Below are positions 63,413 to 64,000 of a stretch of DNA of 64,000 nucleotides, one piece after another. Position 1 is the first letter of the stretch; each line of letters starts with the position of its first letter. Made by a program: the position numbers and the translations under genes. A model generated the notes under the pieces. It made no database searches, had not been told where the DNA came from, and saw only the letters and a list, made by a program, of their open reading frames with translations. Source of the DNA: Hydractinia symbiolongicarpus (lineage: Eukaryota > Cnidaria > Hydrozoa > Anthoathecata > Hydractiniidae); NCBI RefSeq assembly GCF_029227915.1, contig NC_079884.1:186001-250000 (forward strand). Direction: 5' to 3'.

Positions 63413-64000
63413 CTATGTTAGGAGAACACAATATTTTAAAATGATGTAAGACTTCATAAAGTGCTGATATACTTCCTACAGTTAGTCTTGCTACTTAAGG
63501 AAGAAAAAGAGTTCATTTGCCGTTATTTTATAGCTCCAAATGGAAATGCAGGATGCGATGGATATTTTGCCAAAAATACAAGTTTCCTACCATATTCTCT
63601 ATTTATTGCTTGTGGAGGTATCGAAACTAATGTTGCATTTGCCTTGACAAGTGACTTTTTCCCTGCCTTGATTTTTTTCAGTATTACAAACTTGTATTCC
63701 ACACAGTGGAAGAGAAAATCGATATTTTTTAAAGTGAGAGAATTTTATCCGAGCAAAATGCTGCATTATAAAGGTGAGAAAAAAAATTGTAAAATATAGG
63801 TGACAACGTCATTCGCAAAGTAAAATGAAAGTTTGGACAATTTTATTGGTCCTAAAGGCTTAAATTTCAAATGGTACTCTTTTTAAAAAAATATGAAAAT
63901 TTAACATTAGAGTATGATGTAAGTAAATAAATTTAAAGAAAACGTTATCTAAAAAAGTAAGATACACCGAATTGTTAAGCATGAATGCTCAGGTATATAA
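63413..64000. other. PTCD3 intron, no exon found
   Basis: Continues the PTCD3 gene upstream on the minus strand. No further exon could be recognised. The plus-strand frame at 63461-63799 is low-complexity and hydrophobic and unsupported. Confidence 0.4.

Overview
This is eukaryotic, animal nuclear DNA. It is AT-rich, the genes have many small exons with GT-AG introns, and the gene set is metazoan: a laminin chain, a Pbx/extradenticle TALE homeobox gene, an astacin protease, GAPVD1, RNF32, PTCD3, MRPL28 and RPS10. Compact genes lie between dense small transposons, one of them a retroelement ORF family I know mainly from cnidarian genomes. A cnidarian, perhaps a hydrozoan, fits best. That is inference: no species marker was identified.

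Layout. 1-4,022: first coding exon of GAPVD1 (minus), with the rest leaving the window on the left. 5,821-9,759: a complete nine-exon pbx gene (minus). 11,865-13,355: a two-exon mitochondrial ribosomal protein bL28m gene (minus). 13,400-19,900: no host gene recognised, but a Mutator-like element with 9-bp target duplications carrying a tRNA-derived SINE, a second SINE and a Harbinger fragment. 19,941-20,966: single-exon RNF32 (plus). 22,800-24,000: a decayed retroelement ORF split by a third SINE. 27,324-30,459: RPS10 (minus), whose first intron carries three tandem copies of what looks like an H/ACA snoRNA. 31,500-33,660: two inverted-repeat elements. 36,292-49,772: a 14-exon laminin chain (plus). 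54,888-56,997: a minimal secreted astacin (plus). 57,680-63,412: PTCD3 (minus), 5' end beyond the right edge.

The genes do not form one pathway. RPS10, MRPL28 and PTCD3 (mS39) are all ribosome components, the last two mitochondrial. Laminin and astacin are neighbours acting in the extracellular matrix. Exon joins were checked by reading frame across every junction and by splice dinucleotides; no transcript data or database search was available.

Most worth a second look: the laminin chain combines a gamma-like N domain and C-terminal cysteine with two different IV-type domains and no LG domains; the triplicated snoRNA-like unit in RPS10; and several small transposons with clean ends (16398-17622, 31505-32219, 33094-33655, 50866-50998, 54235-54361) whose families I could not name with certainty.
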